Origin: Alphaproteobacteria bacterium
GTDB taxonomy: Bacteria; Pseudomonadota; Alphaproteobacteria; Rhizobiales; Hyphomicrobiaceae
Direction of reading: 5' to 3'
Assembly (NCBI GenBank): GCA_024279745.1
Contig: JAJRRE010000104.1
Location: 1 to 17,259, forward strand
Length of the DNA: 17,259 nt
The notes under the pieces: generated by a model
Databases searched by the model: none
Seen by the model: only the letters and a program-made list of their open reading frames with translations
Told to the model about the DNA's origin: nothing
In this document: piece by piece, positions 15,630 through 17,259 of the stretch
How the letters are laid out: every line of letters begins with the position of its first letter
Position numbering within the stretch: the stretch's first letter is position 1
Translations under genes and position numbers: made by a program

Positions 15630-15912
15630 ACTGCTACAGTCCTGAAAATTGCTGCGGGTTTATCTGAGCCAAAAAAAGGCCGGTATGAGCATCGAGCTGC
15701 GCGGCATCGAGGAAGCTGGGCCAGGCGATCATAATCAGGCCATCATAATCAGGTGGTTCCGGCAGGCGATCATAAACGGGCGATCCAGGCCTTGCGCTTT
15801 ATAAACTGTAGCGGGAGTTGGCTGGTAGCGCAAAAATGATTGTTTTGTGCTCAAGCGGTGATGAGACGATCTGCCGGCTGCTGGCCGTTGCACCTTACGA
15901 ATAAAACAAGCA
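15630..15912. other. Intergenic region between LysR and IclR genes
   Basis: 283 bases between two minus-strand regulator genes. No gene is supported. They contain a small 14-bp direct repeat cluster (15725-15779) and an imperfect hairpin at 15828-15850 (GCGCAAAA/TTTTGTGC, one G-T pair) that lacks a T tract. The LysR promoter should be in this region, but I cannot place it. Confidence 0.4.
15725..15779. repeat. 14-bp direct repeats, two in tandem plus one diverged
   Basis: GCGATCATAATCAG (15725-15738) is followed directly by GCCATCATAATCAG (15739-15752), one mismatch, and by a diverged GCGATCATAAACGG at 15766-15779. They lie about 95-150 bases upstream of the LysR start and could be regulator half-sites or simple duplication. 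Confidence 0.6.
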
Positions 15913-16809
15913 TCAAATGACTTTACCCAGGGGAGCTTTGGCAGGGGAGGTGCCGCCAATAGCCAAAGTGACATCGTGCCCCGCATCTGCAACCAAAGGC
16001 CCCAGCTCTTCGATCCGCGCGGCGGTCAGCCGATTGACAGGACCGGAGATCGATAAGCCGGCAATAGCCTCGCCATGTTCATTATAGATAGCACTGGCGA
16101 TGCAGCGCATTCCATCAATTCGTTCTTCATTATCGAGCGACCAACCGCGCTTTCGGGCCTGCGCCAGCTCGGTCAGAAAATTGTCGGCGCCAGTGATGGT
16201 GGTTGCCGTAAAGCGCTCCATGCCCGTTTGGGCGAGAAAGGCGCGCACTTCTTCATCAGGCAATCCGGCCAGTAGCATTTTGCCAACCGCCGATGAATGA
16301 ACCGGACTGCGCGAGCCGGGCCGATGCACGGCGCGAATAGATGAAGGGCTTTCCATTTGAGAGATATAAACAATGGCAGTGTCGTCTTTGATGGCCAGAT
16401 TGACCGTCTCACCGGAACGGCGCAGTAGATCGCGCATGGCCGGGCGGCCCGCATCGACGACTTTGCGCCCACGCAAAAAGGCACTGCCGATCTGAAAGGC
16501 CTTCAGGCCGATGGACCACAGTTCGCTGTCTTCATCCTGGCGCACAAATTTATGTGCTTCCAACGTGGTCAGGATACGGTGGGCGGTGGAGGCGGCAATG
16601 TCGGCGCGCGCGGCCACTTCACTTAAGCTCAGACCGTTTTCCTGTGACAGCACATCGAGCAGGGCCAGTGAGCGGTCGAGACCTTTCACCGGAGCCGGCC
16701 TACTATTGGCTGCTCCCGCTGTTTTGGCGGAAGGGGGCCGCCCGCGTGGTTTTTTGCTGGCCTTGGTGGAGGCCGAGGCTGAGGGGGATATGGTGGGGGA
16801 AGAAGCCAT
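15913..16809 (-). CDS. IclR-family transcriptional regulator, possible BhcR
   Basis: 298 residues. The first 40 are a Ser/Pro/Ala/Lys-rich tail with an AT-hook-like KKPRGRPP (19-26). Residues 41-105 form the IclR winged helix-turn-helix (VKGLDRSLALLDVL, AARADIAASTAHRILTTLE), and about 120-285 the effector domain (SSAVGKMLLAGLP, RGWSLDNEERIDGMRCIASAIYN, IAGLSISGPVNRLT). It is divergent from a class V aminotransferase whose start looks like a glyoxylate aminotransferase. In Paracoccus the IclR regulator BhcR is divergent from bhcABCD and senses glyoxylate, so a BhcR-like role is the best guess; other glyoxylate or allantoin regulators share the fold. ATG 16809 lacks an obvious ribosome site, so the start is not certain. 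Confidence 0.88.
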   Translation of the reverse strand: MASSPTISPSASASTKASKKPRGRPPSAKTAGAANSRPAPVKGLDRSLALLDVLSQENGLSLSEVAARADIAASTAHRILTTLEAHKFVRQDEDSELWSIGLKAFQIGSAFLRGRKVVDAGRPAMRDLLRRSGETVNLAIKDDTAIVYISQMESPSSIRAVHRPGSRSPVHSSAVGKMLLAGLPDEEVRAFLAQTGMERFTATTITGADNFLTELAQARKRGWSLDNEERIDGMRCIASAIYNEHGEAIAGLSISGPVNRLTAARIEELGPLVADAGHDVTLAIGGTSPAKAPLGKVI

Positions 16810-16998
16810 GGGCAGACGGAGCGGCTTTCGTTTATCGGGTGGTTATTAGAGTTGGACAGTTCAACAAATCGTCCAAATCCTTGTCGGGCCGGATGCCGGG
16901 TCTGTCAAGCATGTTGCTGGTGTTATCGTGGCCCAACTGGTCGCGAAAAGTAACTTAACCGGCGGAATGCATGTAGGAAAATCAATTAATCGAAAATG

Positions 16999-17013
16999 CG
17001 GAAAGAATTTCCT
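16999..17013. promoter_or_regulatory. IclR-type operator palindrome
   Basis: CGGAAAGAATTTCCT has perfect 5-bp arms GGAAA/TTTCC around a 3-base centre. It agrees closely with the IclR-family consensus TGGAAATNATTTCCA. Its right end touches the predicted -35 box of the divergent aminotransferase gene, which suits control by the adjacent IclR-family protein. Confidence 0.6.
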
Positions 17014-17056
17014 TGTTTGCTGCGGCGGTTATGGTTTATGACCAGTTTCAATTGAG

Positions 17057-17094
17057 GGGGCTTTGCTGCCGCTGCCCAATTTCGGCAAAGCCCC
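17057..17094 (+). other. Hairpin in the aminotransferase 5' leader
   Basis: GGGGCTTTGCTG (17057-17068) pairs with CGGCAAAGCCCC (17083-17094), 12 bp with one G-T pair and a 14-base loop. It lies between the predicted promoter and the AGGAG site at 17109-17113. No T tract follows, so it is not a standard terminator. It could stabilise the mRNA or serve as a leader control element. Confidence 0.55.
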
Positions 17095-17120
17095 GCCAGC
17101 AACTTTCCAGGAGATCACCC

Positions 17121-17259
17121 ATGTCAGGCTTTAACGGACTAGCAATTCCCGGCCCCACCAATATGCCGTTTGAAATTCGCAGCGCCATGGATGTGGCGTT
17201 GCAGGATCACCGGGCGCCGGACTTTGGCGACTTCGTTCTGCCCTTATTGCGCGATGTGA
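17121..17259 (+). CDS. Class V aminotransferase, glyoxylate-dependent type (partial, N-terminus)
   Basis: ATG 17121 behind AGGAG opens 46 codons before the window ends. The N-terminus contains IPGPTNMP and, about 16 residues later, DHRAPDF. This is the opening of the alanine/serine/aspartate-glyoxylate aminotransferase group (fold type I, PLP), where GPTN helps form the substrate site. Candidates are serine-glyoxylate aminotransferase (serine cycle, photorespiration-like) and aspartate-glyoxylate aminotransferase BhcA, first gene of the beta-hydroxyaspartate cycle. The divergent IclR gene favours BhcA. The PLP lysine and the downstream genes lie outside the window, so the choice stays open. 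Confidence 0.8.
   Translation, partial: MSGFNGLAIPGPTNMPFEIRSAMDVALQDHRAPDFGDFVLPLLRDV

Larger units (their letters stand above)
16810..17120. promoter_or_regulatory. Divergent promoter region, IclR gene and aminotransferase
   Basis: 311 bases between the two starts. For the rightward gene a plausible promoter is TTGTTT (17013-17018), a 17-base spacer and TTATGA (17036-17041). The ribosome site AGGAG is at 17109-17113. An IclR-type palindrome and a leader hairpin are listed separately. I could not place the leftward promoter. Confidence 0.45.

Overview
The window looks like chromosome from a probably marine or aquatic alphaproteobacterium. Three things point there: a block of N-formylglutamate amidohydrolase, DUF1244 and GapR (DUF2312), which is typical of that class; an L,D-transpeptidase and DUF882 pair beside an NtrC-type regulator; and an IclR regulator divergent from a glyoxylate aminotransferase, the arrangement seen at beta-hydroxyaspartate cycle loci. 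I see no tRNA, rRNA, CRISPR array, insertion sequence or phage gene.

Layout. Positions 1-2010 (+) hold the 3' end of an N-formylglutamate amidohydrolase, a DUF1244 protein, gapR with a strong terminator, and a DUF899 thioredoxin-fold protein. Positions 2065-7848 (-) are a cell-envelope region. In transcription order it has an orphan sigma-54 response regulator, a terminator, a YcbB-type L,D-transpeptidase with a 24-bp minisatellite in its 5' coding end, and a DUF882/MepK-like peptidase broken by a one-base frameshift. Positions 8306-10186 (+) encode an M3 oligoendopeptidase F. A hairpin-rich stretch separates it from the convergent operon. Positions 10387-14583 (-) are a tight three-gene operon: class III CoA-transferase, an acyl-CoA-dehydrogenase-fold protein without a catalytic glutamate, and an acetolactate-synthase-like ThDP enzyme. 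It is preceded on the same strand by a LysR gene with an in-frame stop (15629-14760). Positions 15913-16809 (-) hold an IclR regulator, divergent from the first 46 codons of a class V aminotransferase that runs off the window at 17259.

How the genes may work together. The flavoprotein at 12008-13213 carries the residue pattern of 3-sulfinopropanoyl-CoA desulfinase (Arg84 kept, Gln and Gly where dehydrogenases have the base Glu). With the CoA-transferase it suggests activation of a sulfinate and release of sulfite to give an acyl-CoA. 3-sulfinopropanoate, reachable from 3-mercaptopropanoate (a DMSP-related compound), is the obvious candidate substrate. The coupled ThDP enzyme is not part of the known route and is the most open question here. 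The right edge suggests glyoxylate/glycolate assimilation under an IclR regulator, with an IclR-type palindrome touching the predicted -35 box. In the envelope region, an enzyme that makes 3-3 peptidoglycan cross-links sits next to a probable 3-3 cross-link endopeptidase, as ycbB and ycbK do in E. coli.

Two genes are broken by single-base changes (2065-3677 and 14760-15629). From one sequence I cannot tell real pseudogenes from assembly errors.
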